64,000 nt of DNA from Erodium maritimum (taxonomy: Eukaryota; Streptophyta; Magnoliopsida; Geraniales; Geraniaceae): the NCBI GenBank assembly GCA_963921825.1, contig OY997594.1, positions 12,095,001 to 12,159,000 on the forward strand, read 5' to 3'. This document shows positions 33,775 through 46,966 of this stretch, piece after piece; position 1 is the stretch's first letter, and every line of letters starts with the position of its first letter. The notes under the pieces were generated by a model that was not told the DNA's origin, ran no database searches, and saw only the letters and a list, made by a program, of their open reading frames with translations. The translations under genes were made by a program, and so were the position numbers.

Positions 33775-36700
33775 TCAATTTCTGGGGTACAAATAGCTTC
33801 TAAACAAAACGATCCCTAAACCGCCAATTGCAACGGATAATATGATGGGCACTTTCAAGGGCTTAGCTTCAGTCCCTACACTTGTGCCCGTTTTTACTTG
33901 GCGAAACTTCTCCCCTAAGCCCTCCCTGAGAACATTGTTCAGATTGTCTAACTGGTGCATGATCTGACGCTGTCCTCGTGCAATGCCCGATAACTGAGTA
34001 CACAACCACCAGACATATCATCAGAAAAAGTTGGTACATTTCGAAATAAAGGAAAGGAAGCTACCGTACCTCTTCCATTAAAGGAGACTCCTTGGCCAAC
34101 TGGGAATAAGATAAGGAATTGGGGGTCACAGATCCTGAGGAACCGTTGCCTAAACCAGAGATGAAGTTAGAAGTGAGGGCAGACCCGTTACAAGCCTCAG
34201 ACTGAAGAGCAATGTTTTGTTGACTGAGAGAATATTTCCTCACAGTCAACTTGGAATTCAGCTCTTCAATATGAGTTGTAAATTCATCCATTCTATCATT
34301 CAGAGATGAAATCTGTTCTGAAAGCTGAGTAAACACCCCCTACAAAACCAGAAAATAAATAAATAACAGAGAAATTAATGAGCAAAAACATCGGATTCTA
34401 TAACGATATACATTACTTATAATGTGCATCACCTGGTTTGCAAGGGTGGCTGTTGACTCTGGATTTGTGCGGTGTGACCTTCGCTTGCTGGATGAGAACA
34501 TGTTACTGTCCCTTCCTCCCGAGTAAGTGTGTGGCAAACCACTGAAAAATAGATCTTAAACTTTAAGACATTGCAATCATAATAACTATTATACTCACTA
34601 TATATATAGGGGGAATTCCTTGAAACTACCTCAATGAAACCGCCCACAAACGGAAAACTAACCTAAGAAAAAATAAGAACTTTAAGCTGCCCTTTGTTTG
34701 AAACATAGTACACTTATGGAAATTTCCGTTAAAATAGACGGAAAGGCAAGCATATTCTGTTCAAATGGATGATTTTTTTTACTTTTTTCAGAATCACAAA
34801 ATTGCCCTTGAAATGATTTTTTTTCATTTTATTTTAATTATTCATCATCATTTTAATTATTTATTTAATTTTTGAAGCTATTATTATTATTATTTTAATT
34901 ACGAATGACCAAATTGTTATTTTTCTAAAGGTTCAAGGGTAAAATAGCTATTTTGTTTAAGAACGAACAGAAATCCAACAGTGTACAATTTTGCAAACAA
35001 CAGTTTAAACTTCATAGTTTTTCAAATGGTAGTTTCCTGATCGTGGACAACTCATAAAGGTAATATATTTGCACTTCTTCAGATTTTATTTCTCATGAAA
35101 ATTTATGAAAGGAGATCACCATCCATGCATCCATATCCAACTTAAATCATGAGCTCCTACACATATGAAGTAGAAAGTCTACCTCTTCAGATATTTACTT
35201 CTCATGGAAACTCTATCAGCAGAGGCTCGAGATAGTGCATCTTTGGGACTTGAGACTAGATCCTCATCAAGGCTAAGCTGTGTTTTCAAATCTTCTGGCA
35301 CAGCCTACGGAACGATCAGATTACAATTCTACGATGTGTTCGTATAAAAACAAAAACATAAGCTTGTGAAGGAAGCATACCATAACCTCATTTACTAGCT
35401 TTTCCAATTGAATTTGTTCAATATAGGTACGAGGAGTGTACGAGCCTTCCAGTTTCAGTTGCTCTGCAACCTCTTTTACCACTAAACGATCTCTTCCTTG
35501 CACCTTCATCAATAAGCAAAAATATAAATGTTCCTACTGCTATTGAATAATATTTTTTGTATTTTAGCCATCCAAAATCCAATGCATATCCGCATGCTAG
35601 TATTACCTGAACATATTGACGATTTAGTTGTTCCAGCCAATCAATTTTCACACACACTCTATCATCAGAGAATATATGGCTGTTTCTTTTGAGGATAGCT
35701 GCGATTGTGTATCCTAAGGCCATTAGCCCACCAAGAAGGCGCACACTAACTTCAAAAGTAATTCTAGGCGATATCACAAATGGAGTATCTGTCACCCATT
35801 CCTGAAAATTAGATTAGATGAAATAAGGTAACACTTTGCTAATATGAACATACTTCGCACGAGCAAATACAGTTTTTTTATCGGGTTAATTGTCAAAAAC
35901 TACCCTAAAGTATTGTTCACAAACAAAAAAACACCTAAAGTTTTGTCCACGTTTTTAGGCTACGTTTTGTCCACCAACTTTGGTTAGAAAAACGTAACAG
36001 GTTAGCTGTCAAAAACAACCATAAAGCATTGCCCACACAACTATAGAATGCATTATGTATTGCCCACAAATATGCTGAATCCGCGAAGAACTGGCCAGAC
36101 CATTCACTCTGAACATTCATCACAGTTTCTCCCTGTTACGTTGTTCTAACAAAAGTCGGTGGACAAAACTTTAGTGTAGCCTAAGAGCGTGGACAAAACT
36201 TCAGGTATTTTTTTGTTTGTGGACAATACTTTAGAGTAGTTTTTAACAATTAACCTTTTATTTATTTATTGAACAGTATGCAATGACAGAGAAAAATCCT
36301 TCTTCGCAGCTATAGTATGTCTATAAAATATATACAAAACCTCTAAAATTGTATGGTGTTCTTGAAATTGTCTGGTAGGTCAATTCTGCAAGAAACCTAC
36401 AAGTAAAATAAATTTCATGGACAAACCTCAAACATGAGATTGTACTTTCCATCTTTGTTCCGCATCCTCAGATATGATTGACACGATTCTGGATCTTCAC
36501 CAGGTGGCAGGAGATAGATGTCATAAATTTGTTCTGTTGTTTCTGTATATTCATTAGGAAAAGAGGCCTTGATCTCCTCCGCTGACAGACTCTTTGAAGA
36601 CTGACACAAATGAAATGATAAAATATAGAATTCAGAAACCAATGGGACATACTGAAGCAGCACCAAATTCACCCAGGAAGAAGTAACAGAATAATATGTA

Positions 36701-38140
36701 ACCTTTAAAATATAAGTTGGGCACTGGAATCCAGTGAAGGGATTGAACTTGTTCATGATTTTAATCTGAGCCGTCTTGAGATCAGGCTCAATAAAAGCCT
36801 TGTACATGGGATACACCTGATTGGAAAAGCCAAATATGAAGTTCTATAAAAAGAATCTCTCCTGAAGACAAAAATGTTTAGCTGTGTTAAGTAAGAACAA
36901 ACCGTTTCAGATATTTGATGAATTATTTCTTCTGGTGCTTGACCAGCACGTTGTATGTCTCTTAAAACCCGTTTCACAAGGTCAAAATGAACACCACCAT
37001 TGACAGAGACTCTAAGATCCAGTAATGGTCGCAATTTTTCACTCAAAGCATAGATACCCTCTATAATAACAATACGGGAAGTTGGAACGTCGAGTGTCCT
37101 GTCATCAGCACACAACCAGATCGGGTTCAAAGAGAAACAGGTAGACATGAAAAAAATGATAGAAACATATACTACCTTGTACATTGACAATGAGCTTAAG
37201 AGTACATAAAACCAAGAATATGAGTGACAAAATGTAAAACAAGGTTAGCACACTAACATATCTCAATAAAGATACATATGAATTTGAATCACGCAGTAGT
37301 GGAGTTTAATTACAAAGAAAGAGGATATAACCCTTCCAATAATCATAATTATCACAGCCCTAGGATGATAATAGGACCCGCCAAAGCTCTCTGAACAACT
37401 AAGGAAACCGAAGATGTTCACATAGCAGAAGAGACAAACCTGTATCCAATACGGGCACTGGACTTGAAATCATAGATTGGGACCTCAACCTGCTTCCCAG
37501 CCTTTAAATCATAGAGATTCTGGAGCAATGTGTCATAGTCTGTCAAACGTGGATCTGTTTGAAATATGAAGGTGAACATGTTGTCAAACAACACTTGAAC
37601 ACATGCTGGCTATGCAAAACATATAGACTTCTACAAGAATTTGCATCGTATTGTAAAATAATTTTCCACTGTGAAAGAAATGTCTTATTGCAATAAATCA
37701 AAGATGAATCTATAGCTTGCAGTGACTCTTCATTCCAAATTATATCAAAGATTTGGGTAGAAATCAAGATGAAATAGAAGAAATGATTTAAATTTACCAT
37801 CATAATTTCCATCTACAAGACGACTAGCATCATTATAGTTGTCCATTGATATGACCGCTATGCTGGGGATACAATTGAGTATCTTCTCTGTAAATACAGT
37901 TTTCCCAGCTCCAGAAGGACCTGCTAATCCCACCAGTATTAACCCATCGTTTTTTTGGGCTAACAATTGGCATGCCCGGATTACAACAAAGAACCCCTTA
38001 TCGAATGATAAAGGATCTTGAATTGGAACAATCTCATAACGATTGGAATCCTTTCTCTTAATCAATCGAACTTGATCTTTTAAAAGACCCTGTTTTTTCT
38101 GATGTGATTTGGCACTAGAAACATCTTTAGCCATTGACAT
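33775..38140 (-). CDS. TTM1/2: TTM1/TTM2-like uridine kinase-CYTH protein
   Basis: Triphosphate tunnel metalloenzyme of the Arabidopsis TTM1/TTM2 type, known as a membrane-anchored pyrophosphatase acting in senescence or defence signalling. There are eleven coding exons: 37798-38140, 37440-37554, 36903-37098, 36703-36816, 36427-36600, 35607-35801, 35381-35503, 35183-35304, 34433-34541, 34070-34339 and 33775-33993. All phases agree, giving 659 aa. The N-terminal P-loop kinase-like domain has Walker A GPSGAGKT (residues about 74-81). The middle is a CYTH region ([35 protein letters not shown]). A coiled coil ([16 protein letters not shown]) precedes a C-terminal membrane helix ([16 protein letters not shown]). 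A leader exon near 39173-39300 is inferred. TTM1 and TTM2 cannot be told apart here. Confidence 0.93.
34675..35055. mobile_element. possible MITE in a TTM intron
   Basis: AT-rich stretch in the intron between 34542 and 35182 with roughly inverted end segments (gtacacttatggaaatttcc on the left; reverse complement of ...ggatttctgttc near the right). The ends are too diverged to fix, and no target duplication was seen. Confidence 0.35.
35884..36256. mobile_element. MITE with long inverted ends in a TTM intron
   Basis: The left end gggttaattgtcaaaaacta and the right end, reverse-complemented ggttaattgttaaaaacta, form inverted arms of about 110 bp with shared ggacaaaacttt-type blocks. The length is about 370 bp. 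It lies within the intron between 35802 and 36426. A 9-bp duplication is not clear (both sides are T-rich). A MULE-type MITE is the likeliest class. Confidence 0.7.
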
Positions 38141-39300
38141 AAGCTGGTTCCTGTTGGAAGGAAACATACAATGAACCAAGATAAATAAACCCCCCAAAAA
38201 ATGAAATAGTTTGCTGCAATTAAGAAGTACACAAATACAAAAGCAAGAAGGTGAGGAAAAGGGTTGAACCTAAGTAGCAACTAGGATACCTATCAAAAGT
38301 TCTTGAGATGCACGGAAATAAAAATGATATAGAAACTTTAATTGAAAGGACCTAAAGACATCCAACAGAAACGGATAGGTTCTGTATCTTTTGTAGAATG
38401 CTTCCTGAAATAATTGGGTAGCACAATTCTTCAAAAAAAATTGGGTAGGACAAGATATAGATTCTTCTTATCATGGTGTATCAGACTTCCAACAAAATGG
38501 GAAGATTATGGTAAAAGATTGGAAATTCTTCCATCAAAAGATATGATAAGGCACAAAAACGACCCCAAGTCAATGAAATGAACAAATTCACACATGACTC
38601 CTAGCTAACATAATCCCATGATTCTCACACAAAACTAACAAAATAATCAATGCTGGTATACAAAAATGCTCACATTATTCAATAGCTCAAGGAGAAGAGA
38701 GCTTTGGGCCTCAACACTAACTTAATACCACAAACTAATACACAAAGTAGTAGGAAATGCTTTGAGGATCAACAAAAACACCTCTTTCAACTCAACTTAT
38801 AGGATAGTATGATCCAAACAACACCACACCATTAGGAAATCACAAAGGACCACCCACAAAATAATTTGTTTCTGAAATATCAGAAAAGAAAATGGAATAA
38901 CAAATTCCAATTCCAGGAGCAATAAAAAGAATGGAAAACAGGGTGATTAACTCTGTTCTAAGCTATAGTTCGGATCCACTGATACACGATGCCAATGGAA
39001 GCGAGTTCATGAAAACGCAAATCAAACGAGAAAACAACAACAACCCATGATATAAAAGTGGAAAATGAGCAAAACCCAGAACGCAAAACCGATCAAAATC
39101 AATCCAATGCGAAGAATTTGAGATGGGCAAGAAGAACTGACCGAGTTTGAGTAAGCTGAACGGGGAGGAAACCTGAGGCAGAAACCAAATGAAGGGTTTC
39201 GATTTGCCTACCGCTTGGAGTTTCCTTTCCTTTCCTGGAAAGAAAGAGAAAGGTAATTTCCGAGAATTTCCAGGAGTTGCTACTTCAATTTTCTAGAGAA
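38141..39300 (-). other. leader exon and leader intron of the TTM gene
   Basis: The splice acceptor ttccaacag lies a few bases upstream of the start ATG (exon begins at about 38150). A likely donor cag/gtttcc at about 39173 would put a first, non-coding exon at 39173-39300. The intervening 1 kb holds no other feature that I recognise. Confidence 0.5.
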
Positions 39301-40329
39301 TTTGCATTCACTCTCCAAGGAGAGAGAGAAACAAATGAGGACTCAAACTCTCACAAAAATATTTAATAAATAATAGCTTTTATTTATATCCATATTCTTA
39401 TTTATTTGACTTATTATATCTCACTCTCATTCTATAGTATACGACGCCGTTTGACTTGGAGTATTAATTTAAGAAATATCTAAAATAAAAGGTTAAAAAA
39501 TACGAAACCCCTTTTACGTAAATTAGGAAGTATATAGCTGTAGATTACTGCACTGCTAATAAATACGATGACATTTTCTATTTACAAAAGGTAAAATGAA
39601 GAGTTTCCATTAATAACATGAATTCAACGAATTCTCCATTATAACAATAATAATATTTTGACTAGGTGAGTATAACTCTTAAAATAAGAGTTAAATTCAA
39701 AATTTGGATTATTGATTAAAGACTGCAACAAAACGTAAGGACAAACAGATCATTATCTTTCCAATAAGTTTTGAAAGCATAATCGATTTTTGATATGTTT
39801 ATGAACAAAAGATGGGGTGGTAGATTTTGTAATCTCTTGGACACACAAATAAAGCTAACTAGACATGACATGGTGATTGATATATCCACCCATAAAATGC
39901 ATGGTGGGTACATGAACACAATCTAAAAATAGGTTTGGTACAACAGATGAATGAACAGTATGTTAAGAAAGGTTCTCTTATACTACGTGTCATCTTCTTA
40001 TTTCTGAGACGTTATTCATCCTATATCATCTCCGGTAGAAATAGCGTCTAGACCCCGTCTAAACGCCAAAATATGTAAAAACATCCGACTCGTCACTCTG
40101 TCTAGACACTCAAATCTAAAAATCAACGGACTTGTCGTCTCTTCTGATTAGTTGAAAACTTGGGACTCTGGTTTTTGAAATTGGACATTTGAAAAAGATA
40201 TGGAAAGTTGAGAGAGACAATATGTTTGTAATTGTCTTGAATTTCTTGATAAAAAGAATATGAGACGTTTCCCTCTTTGATGGTTTATCATTATAATTTA
40301 GATTTTTATTAAAATAAAGAGTAAATTCG
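39301..40329. other. spacer without recognisable genes
   Basis: AT-rich intergenic DNA. I see no coding region or transposon ends. Confidence 0.5.
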
Positions 40330-41220
40330 TTTTTGAATCCCAGACAACACAACTTTTTCTCTCTCTTTTGCTAAAAACCCTACTGTCCCTTCTTCTTCGC
40401 CAAGCAGCCGCCGGCGGCGACCATGGCTTCGGCCATGGAAGTCGGCGGCCTCTCCCCTTCTTTCCTTCTCCCCCTCCTCTCACACACCACGGAGCAACCC
40501 TAACGGGGATTTGGACCAACCTCGACTTTAATCCGACGCCGGAGACGAGCGGACGAAAAGGGGAAGAAGGCCCGAGTTCAAAATTACCACAAGCAACCCA
40601 GAAAGAGGACCTAGATCGCCCGGAGCCTACCCGAGATAGATCCAAACTCGCCGGCACCCAACACTCGACCAGACGAGGTGAAGAGAAGGCCAAACGGCCA
40701 AAACCTACCACAAGACCCAACAAAGCCAAAACCCCCCAAAATAAACCTAGCCATACACCAGACACTACCGGAGAACCACCCCGCCACTGGCCAACACCAA
40801 AACGCAGCGGAGCCCCAAATCCAAGAACGAAGAGGAAAGGGGAAACAAGGACTTACATGGCCAGAATTAGAGGCGACCGATCCCGGGAAAGACGAAGAGA
40901 AACCGGAGTCAGAGGCTGAGCTTGTTGAAGCTTGACTGGAGCAGTGGAGAGCAACAAATCAGGCAAAACGGAGATGATCGACCTTAAAACAGAAGGAAAA
41001 AGTGGGGAAGGGGAGAGAAGAAAGGGGCTGAAAAGGGGAGGAGGTGAAGGCGGAAGGAGTAGGAGAAGAAGGGAATGAGTGTCGAGGAAGGGAGGGAGAG
41101 GACGAGGCCTTCGCCGGTTACGACCATGGCCGAAGCCGTAGATCGGAACCGCGAGAGAGAGGAAGACCATGAGCGGCGGAGCTCTGAGGATTAGGGTAAG
41201 GCGAGAGAAAAGAGATAGTT
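40330..41220. repeat. GC-rich segment with leader-like ends in opposite directions
   Basis: The left end on the plus strand (aaaaccctactgtccc ... accatggcttcggccatgg) and the right end on the minus strand (tctcttttctctcgcc ... cggcttcggccatggtcg) both resemble the leader of the 19.3-kb retroposon. No poly(A) and no clear target duplication is present. Long open frames here look like by-products of GC-rich DNA. Confidence 0.45.
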
Positions 41221-41263
41221 GCGTGATTTCACATTATGTCTTATATTATTAACTAAGAATTAT

Positions 41264-43075
41264 ACTGGATTTTTTAGTCGGTTTATAATACTGGTAACAC
41301 CGTAAGTTCCATTTTTAATCTCTCTAGACACACACTCTCGCAGAAAACCCTAACCCGCGACCTTCTACCGCCTCTGTTTGTCGCCGTCAGCTCCGGCCGC
41401 GGTTCTGGCCAAGGCTGAGGCCGGCGGTGACTACTCCTCTTCCTCCTCCCCTCATCCTCTTATATTTCTCTCTACCCTGTCTTTGCTTCTTTCCCCATAA
41501 TTCTTCGTTTGTTTGCTTCTCCGGCCGCGCTCCTCTATCGGTCGGAACCACCAGTTCCGGCTCCTCTGCTCATGCCTGGTTGTTGTTGGGGTGGGTCTTT
41601 GGTCGGAGTCCACTGGTACTGACCGATTGGTTCTGATATGTTTTTTCAGATTTAATTTGGTTTCTGTTTTGCTCGGCCATTCCTATATGGGTTCAGGTCT
41701 TACTTCTTAGCCCCCTTTGGCCGGAGTTGGGGTCTTTTTTGCTGCATTTTCCTCTTCCTCGGAGCTTTTTTCTCTCTCTGGTCGTTCTCTCCATCGTCTT
41801 CTGCGAGCTGGCCTGGGTCTACAGTGGAATTCTTTCTCATCCGTTTGGGTCGTAGATGGAGGTGGATCTTGCCTGCTAGCTTCGTCATGGACGTTTTGGT
41901 TGTTCTATGTGTTCACCGGAGACTGCTTCTTCAGATCTATCAGGAGTCCAGTTTGTGATTGTTCAGATCCGACCTTGTGCTCCTGCCGTTGCTCACCGTC
42001 TCTTTGTTCTCGGTTCTCCCGAGGCTTGTGGGATTGTTATCATTTGAGTGGTTTAAGGCAAGTTGGTTTAGTTCAGAGGTTGGTGTGATTTGCAGCAGAT
42101 GGCTCTATGGATGGTTGTGCTGAGTAATTCTGGGTGGTTTTTGGAGGTTTGGAGTTCGGCTCTTGGAGTTGTGGGCTTTTGGAGTTGTGGGGGTGTTGTC
42201 CGAGGTGGCCTTGGATTTTTACCTGCTCGTTCTCACCTTTGTTGCGCTGCTTTGATTCAAGCTGGGTGATCTTCGGACTCGTGTTGGGTGGCCGACGGGG
42301 TAAGGTTTCTCTTTATTCTCCCATGCCTAATTAGTTTTTGTGATTCACTACTTTGTCCCTTGGGTCAGATTTTCGGTTGTTCATCTCTGTCCCTATCACT
42401 TGGATGATTGGAGCTCGTCGGTTATGTAGGTGTTGGTCTTCGACGAGCGGTTATAGGTCTTGGTACCTTTGTTTGAAGAATGATTGTTCCCGTCTCTAGG
42501 GGTTTTAAAGCATCAAGGGTTTTTGACCTTTGACCTTTCTTTGTCGGTTCGGTGTTGGTCGCCGGGTGTCAGTGTGTGCATTCAATTCTTTGAGTTGGTG
42601 CCCCCGATGAGTGAGGATGATATTTACTTAGGCTAATTAGGTTTTGGGGGTTTAAAGTTTAAAATTTGTTGAGCTTCATGGTGGTAAGACCTTTGTGTTT
42701 GGGGTTTGGTTGTTTCTCCCTACTTGTTATCGGCCCTGTCTTTAGGTCGGGTTTGTTGTGTTATTGGTCCTTGTTGGCCTTAGGGGAGTTGTTTTATTTT
42801 GGTTTGGTTAGCTCTTGTTGGGTTTGGTTGTACACATTTTTTTTCTATCTGGCTTCTATATAGGCTGTAATTGTTGTACCCCTTGTTGGGTAGTTGTGTA
42901 GACTGGGCTGTTTGCCAGTTCTCTGGTTTACGTGACATACTTTGTTCTACTCTAGGAGCCTTGTTATAAGGTGTCCTTTGTTTGTATGTTTCCTGTATCG
43001 AGGGTTTCCCTTGATCTAGTTCTTCAGTTCGAAGGCTAGGTTTTTATTAAAAAAACTTGCTGATAAAAAAAAATT
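41264..43075 (+). mobile_element. non-coding poly(A) retroposon, second copy type
   Basis: An 1812-bp insertion flanked by taagaattat at 41254-41263 and 43076-43085 and ending in an A-rich tail (ctgataaaaaaaaatt). The 5' part is leader-like (agaaaaccctaacccgcgac, then GC-rich with ctccggccgcggttctgg) and the rest is T/G-rich without a reverse transcriptase. It is like the 19280-20749 retroposon in build, though not closely similar by eye. It was probably moved in trans by a LINE. Confidence 0.7.
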
Positions 43076-43085
43076 AAGAATTATT

Positions 43086-43461
43086 CTGTTGTCGTGGTCC
43101 AAACACCTACTAATGGGAGAAAAGGTTTATCTAAAATGTTAGTAATCTTAGCCCACATGATCCGGATATAACCTTCGGCTTTGTTTTCAATGTTTCTGGT
43201 AGGTGTTTGGTTGGTAGGAAACTTGAGTCAAATTTATAAAATAAAAAAAGAAGTTGAGAAGATTGGGAATCACACATATACCCAAAACAAAAATCCCATG
43301 TTTGAACTAGTACTGTATATCAAATTTATTCATTTCTGATTAATTTCAATATCAATACTAAAAACACGAGTACTTGAAAACTTTACAACTGTAAAATGTC
43401 CCTTTCTAGGCCACATGACAAACAAATAGAATCAACCAAATATTGAGACCAAACACCCTCT
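43086..43461. other. 3' flank of the peroxidase gene
   Basis: AT-rich; it would contain the 3' UTR of the minus-strand peroxidase. Nothing else seen. Confidence 0.45.
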
Positions 43462-44904
43462 TCATGTGTTGACAAATCTGCAATTTTTCCTGACCTCTCC
43501 GGTGACAAAACTATCAGAATTCGTAATGTTTCCCAATTTCACCATCGAATCAGCAAATTGCTCGAAGAAAGCAACGACATCTTCTGCATATTTCCTGACC
43601 AGCTGCTTCGTTTGGACAGCCAACAGGCTTGAGTACAATTCTTGATCTGAATTAAGCAACCCTTCCCCTTTCAAGAGCATATGATAGAAAGAGTTATCAA
43701 AAAGGTTAGGAGTAATGTAGTCCATAGCTGTAACGTTGTCGTCCCCTCCACCGGGAGACGGGCACATATCTTTCAACTCTTTCAGACGCGATTCTGATAC
43801 CGGAGTCTTCTCATAAGTCCATTCGTAGTCTCCATAGATTCTTGACCGGAAGTTCACACACCGTGCCATACCAATAGAATGTGCCCCTGAAAATTACGTA
43901 CAAACACATACTATCATCCATTTTTTACTATCAGCAATTACTCAAATGTATCAAGATTTGGGTTCAAGACGTAAATTCAAGTGTTTGACCAGTTGGACAA
44001 ACAATTGTTGATCTATTATCAGATCCAACTATAAATATTTCATCGAGACTAAAATGTGACTAACCTGAAAGAGCTACCATATCGGTGACGGATAGGCCTT
44101 GGTAAAGAAACTTGGAAATGATGGAGACAAGGCTCTCGTCGGCGGTGGGAAGATTTGATGTTGCCAGCTCGGAGCTTGCAGTTGTAGAGTCCTTTCTTCC
44201 CAAAGGAACAGGCCAATCAGGTCCTCCTACCTAAAACCATTAGCAATAAACAACATTATCAATTAAGCATTACTAATTCATTATCATATTTTTTTTTGTC
44301 TGATCCTGACCTACATAGACCTAGGAAACTCCATTATCCTACAAGTCCAAGGTTTCAAGGGACAGGCTCCAGAAAATAGTTATAAAGAAAAAAAAGATTA
44401 GTAAGTTAATGATAAATACCAGAATGACAGCATCTCTAGCAGCAATGGTGAGAATATCAGCACAAGAAACGATTCCTGGACAGTCGGATTCAAGCTTGTT
44501 CTTGATCCTATCAACGATCCTGAATCCATTCAGTTTCTCGTTTACTGCAGCTTTCTTCTCCCCCTTTAATGTCTCTGTGTCCTCAAGCAGAACCGACCCA
44601 TCACAACCCTGCAGAGTTCCAGTGTCCCCATTGAGGCCATTACATCTCACAAAACTCAATATATGCACCAGTATAGTGTACATACCTGGACGAAGCAGTC
44701 ATGGAAATGCAAGCGAAGAATCAAGGCGGCATTACGTGCATCAGAGAGCACGGCACACTCCATTTCTTTCCTGACAATCTCAAGCAGAGTCGGGCACGAA
44801 GAGGCATAGTAATCTAGAGTCAGATCACTGGCATGGAATGACCCAGTGAAGCTAAAGATGAGTGAAACAAAGAGCAGGACTTGTGTAATACAACAAAGTG
44901 CCAT
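43462..44904 (-). CDS. class III secretory peroxidase
   Basis: Haem peroxidase of the plant secretory pathway (EC 1.11.1.7), oxidising phenolics with H2O2 in the cell wall or vacuole. There are four exons, 44686-44904, 44420-44608, 44065-44230 and 43462-43886, with agreeing phases, giving 332 aa. A hydrophobic signal peptide opens the protein (MALCCITQVLLFVSLIFSF, to about residue 25). The distal site is RLHFHDCFV (Arg64, His68), the calcium/active segment GCDGSVLLED, the central SCADILTIAARDAV, and the proximal haem ligand LSGAHSIG (His194). Cysteines fit the four-disulphide pattern. The four-exon structure is the ancestral one for the family. It may be nearest the Arabidopsis peroxidase 11 type, but that is a guess. 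Confidence 0.94.
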
Positions 44905-44937
44905 TGTTGGTTTTGCTGAGGAACTTGAGAATGGGTG

Positions 44938-44955
44938 GAGGATATATAATAAGTA
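44938..44955 (-). promoter_or_regulatory. TATA box of the peroxidase gene
   Basis: The minus strand reads cttattatatatcc about 35-50 bp upstream of the start codon, leaving a short leader. Confidence 0.55.
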
Positions 44956-46966
44956 GACAAGTAGCTTGAAGAAGCAACTAGTGTTGCTTTTCCATGGATA
45001 TTGGTCATTTAGGAAGAAGAGCTTAGAGTCAAGAGAGGATGCAACTAATATTGGCCTGGTTGGTGATAGTCATCAGAGAGAGAAGCGTGGATCCATTGGC
45101 TTCTCTGTAAAAATTGCTACAAGTCACCAAACCATAAGCTGATGATAACAGCTTCCTCTTACCACTTCAACTTTACAACAAATTGCTCAACCCAAGTTGA
45201 GGCCAATAACACTATTATTCAACACAAACAATGTTCATTATCATGTGGTCATAATCTAAATAATTTATTAAGGATTTAATTGGATAGTTTTGTTGGTTAG
45301 ATGGTCTAATTTTGGACTTATTATGTTGATGCCTCTATGCATGATGCTAAAGCACAAACTGCTACTGGTGTAGAATTTTTTCATTCATTGTTTCCAAACA
45401 GACATAGCTCTAATTAATTTTCTTTTAGGAACACTTTCCAGGAACATAGATTGTTTCTCACAAACAAAACTCTTCACTTGCTGGCATTTTGGTTCCTTTT
45501 CCACAAACAAAATCTAGAACCCAGGAAGAGGGGGGAAATATTGTGTATCATTAAGTGCAAGACTGCAATTAAGTGCAAAGTCTATACAGAGACACATCTT
45601 TCAGTACAAGATTAGAAATATACATATAGCTTATTTGAATGTATTACTTAAGCTCATCTGCCACTTGACTTTAAAAGGATCCCATGAGGAGATCACTTCC
45701 TCATTCTTAGCACCACAAACATAAGAGGCTACTAGGTTCAAAACTATGAAAAATGAAGTATTATAGAGATTATACAAGTCTCATGACACAAATTTGCCCA
45801 GAAACGATTGATTTTTTTAATGAATTAACTTGTAGCACTAGACAAACAAAACACATCACATATCTAACCTATGACTTTTAGTTCAATATCCCGTCACACA
45901 AAGCATCAAGTATTTAGAGATACAATCCAGGACAACAATATCTTATGGTAAGAGTTACAAATCATAGGGGAAATTTACATAACACACTCTCTTTGACCTT
46001 CCATTTGCAAGAACATATTGTGGGTGATCGTTCATTCCATAAACTAACCTCTATCTTTCTTATGATAGCAAAAATTAACAGGTTTAGTTAATTTGAATAA
46101 AATAAGTCTTAATTCTTACCAATGTTTTAAAAAAAATATCTGAACTAACTCTCACCCTCTGAACCCAACGGCTTCTTCTTTGAAACCTCCTAATGGTAGA
46201 CGTGGGTAGGACTTAGGAGGATGGCCGGTCTCTACCCAGCCCATGTCACCGGCCTCTCCCCCTCTGCCACCGCTTCCCTGCCCATATGCTAGGATAAATT
46301 GAGCATTTCGCATCCAACGTTATCAAACTTCACCAACATTAACAAAATCTGTTATTACTTTCCACAAGCGTTCTAAAAATCGAGTTAATTTATGGTACAA
46401 GAGGTTAGTCTTAGTCATACTGTGTTTCTGCAAATGAAAGGTCAAACAAAATGTGATAGTATTACATTGTACTTGATGTCATTGAACAAACATACTATTT
46501 GTGATGGTTCAATCTATACATATTATATAACCAACCCAATCTTATAACTGTGTATTATTAGCTGAAGTACAGAACAAAGACAGTTTAGATATCGAATTGA
46601 AAAAAGGTAAATTCGGTTCAATGGTAGATAGTAGATACCTAGAGTTAGTAACAATGTTTCATCTCACTATCAGTTTGGTGCCTCTTAGGTTCACCATGAT
46701 CTCAGAAACAATCTTTTTCTTATATAATAGATACCATATGCCACTTGTGGTTTTACTAACAGATTGCCAGAAGAGAAGGGTAGATACTACACAAATAACC
46801 AGAAACATGCAGTTTTTTTTGCTAAGAAATTCATAAATCCTATGATATCCAAGCATATGTAAAACATTGGAACCATGTGCCTCAATTCTTAAAAAGTGCT
46901 ATGTGAATCATCAAAACTCAACACTAGAAAGTTGAAATGGAAGGGAACAATCATGAACCTACTTCA
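44956..46966. other. intergenic region
   Basis: About 2 kb of AT-rich DNA between the peroxidase promoter and the 3' end of the PAC1-like gene. Short open frames only. I recognise no gene or transposon. Confidence 0.5.

Noticed and set aside
40298-41170. Long open frames on both strands (such as 183 codons at 40368)
   Set aside because: They overlap on both strands in GC-rich, stop-poor DNA and look like chance.
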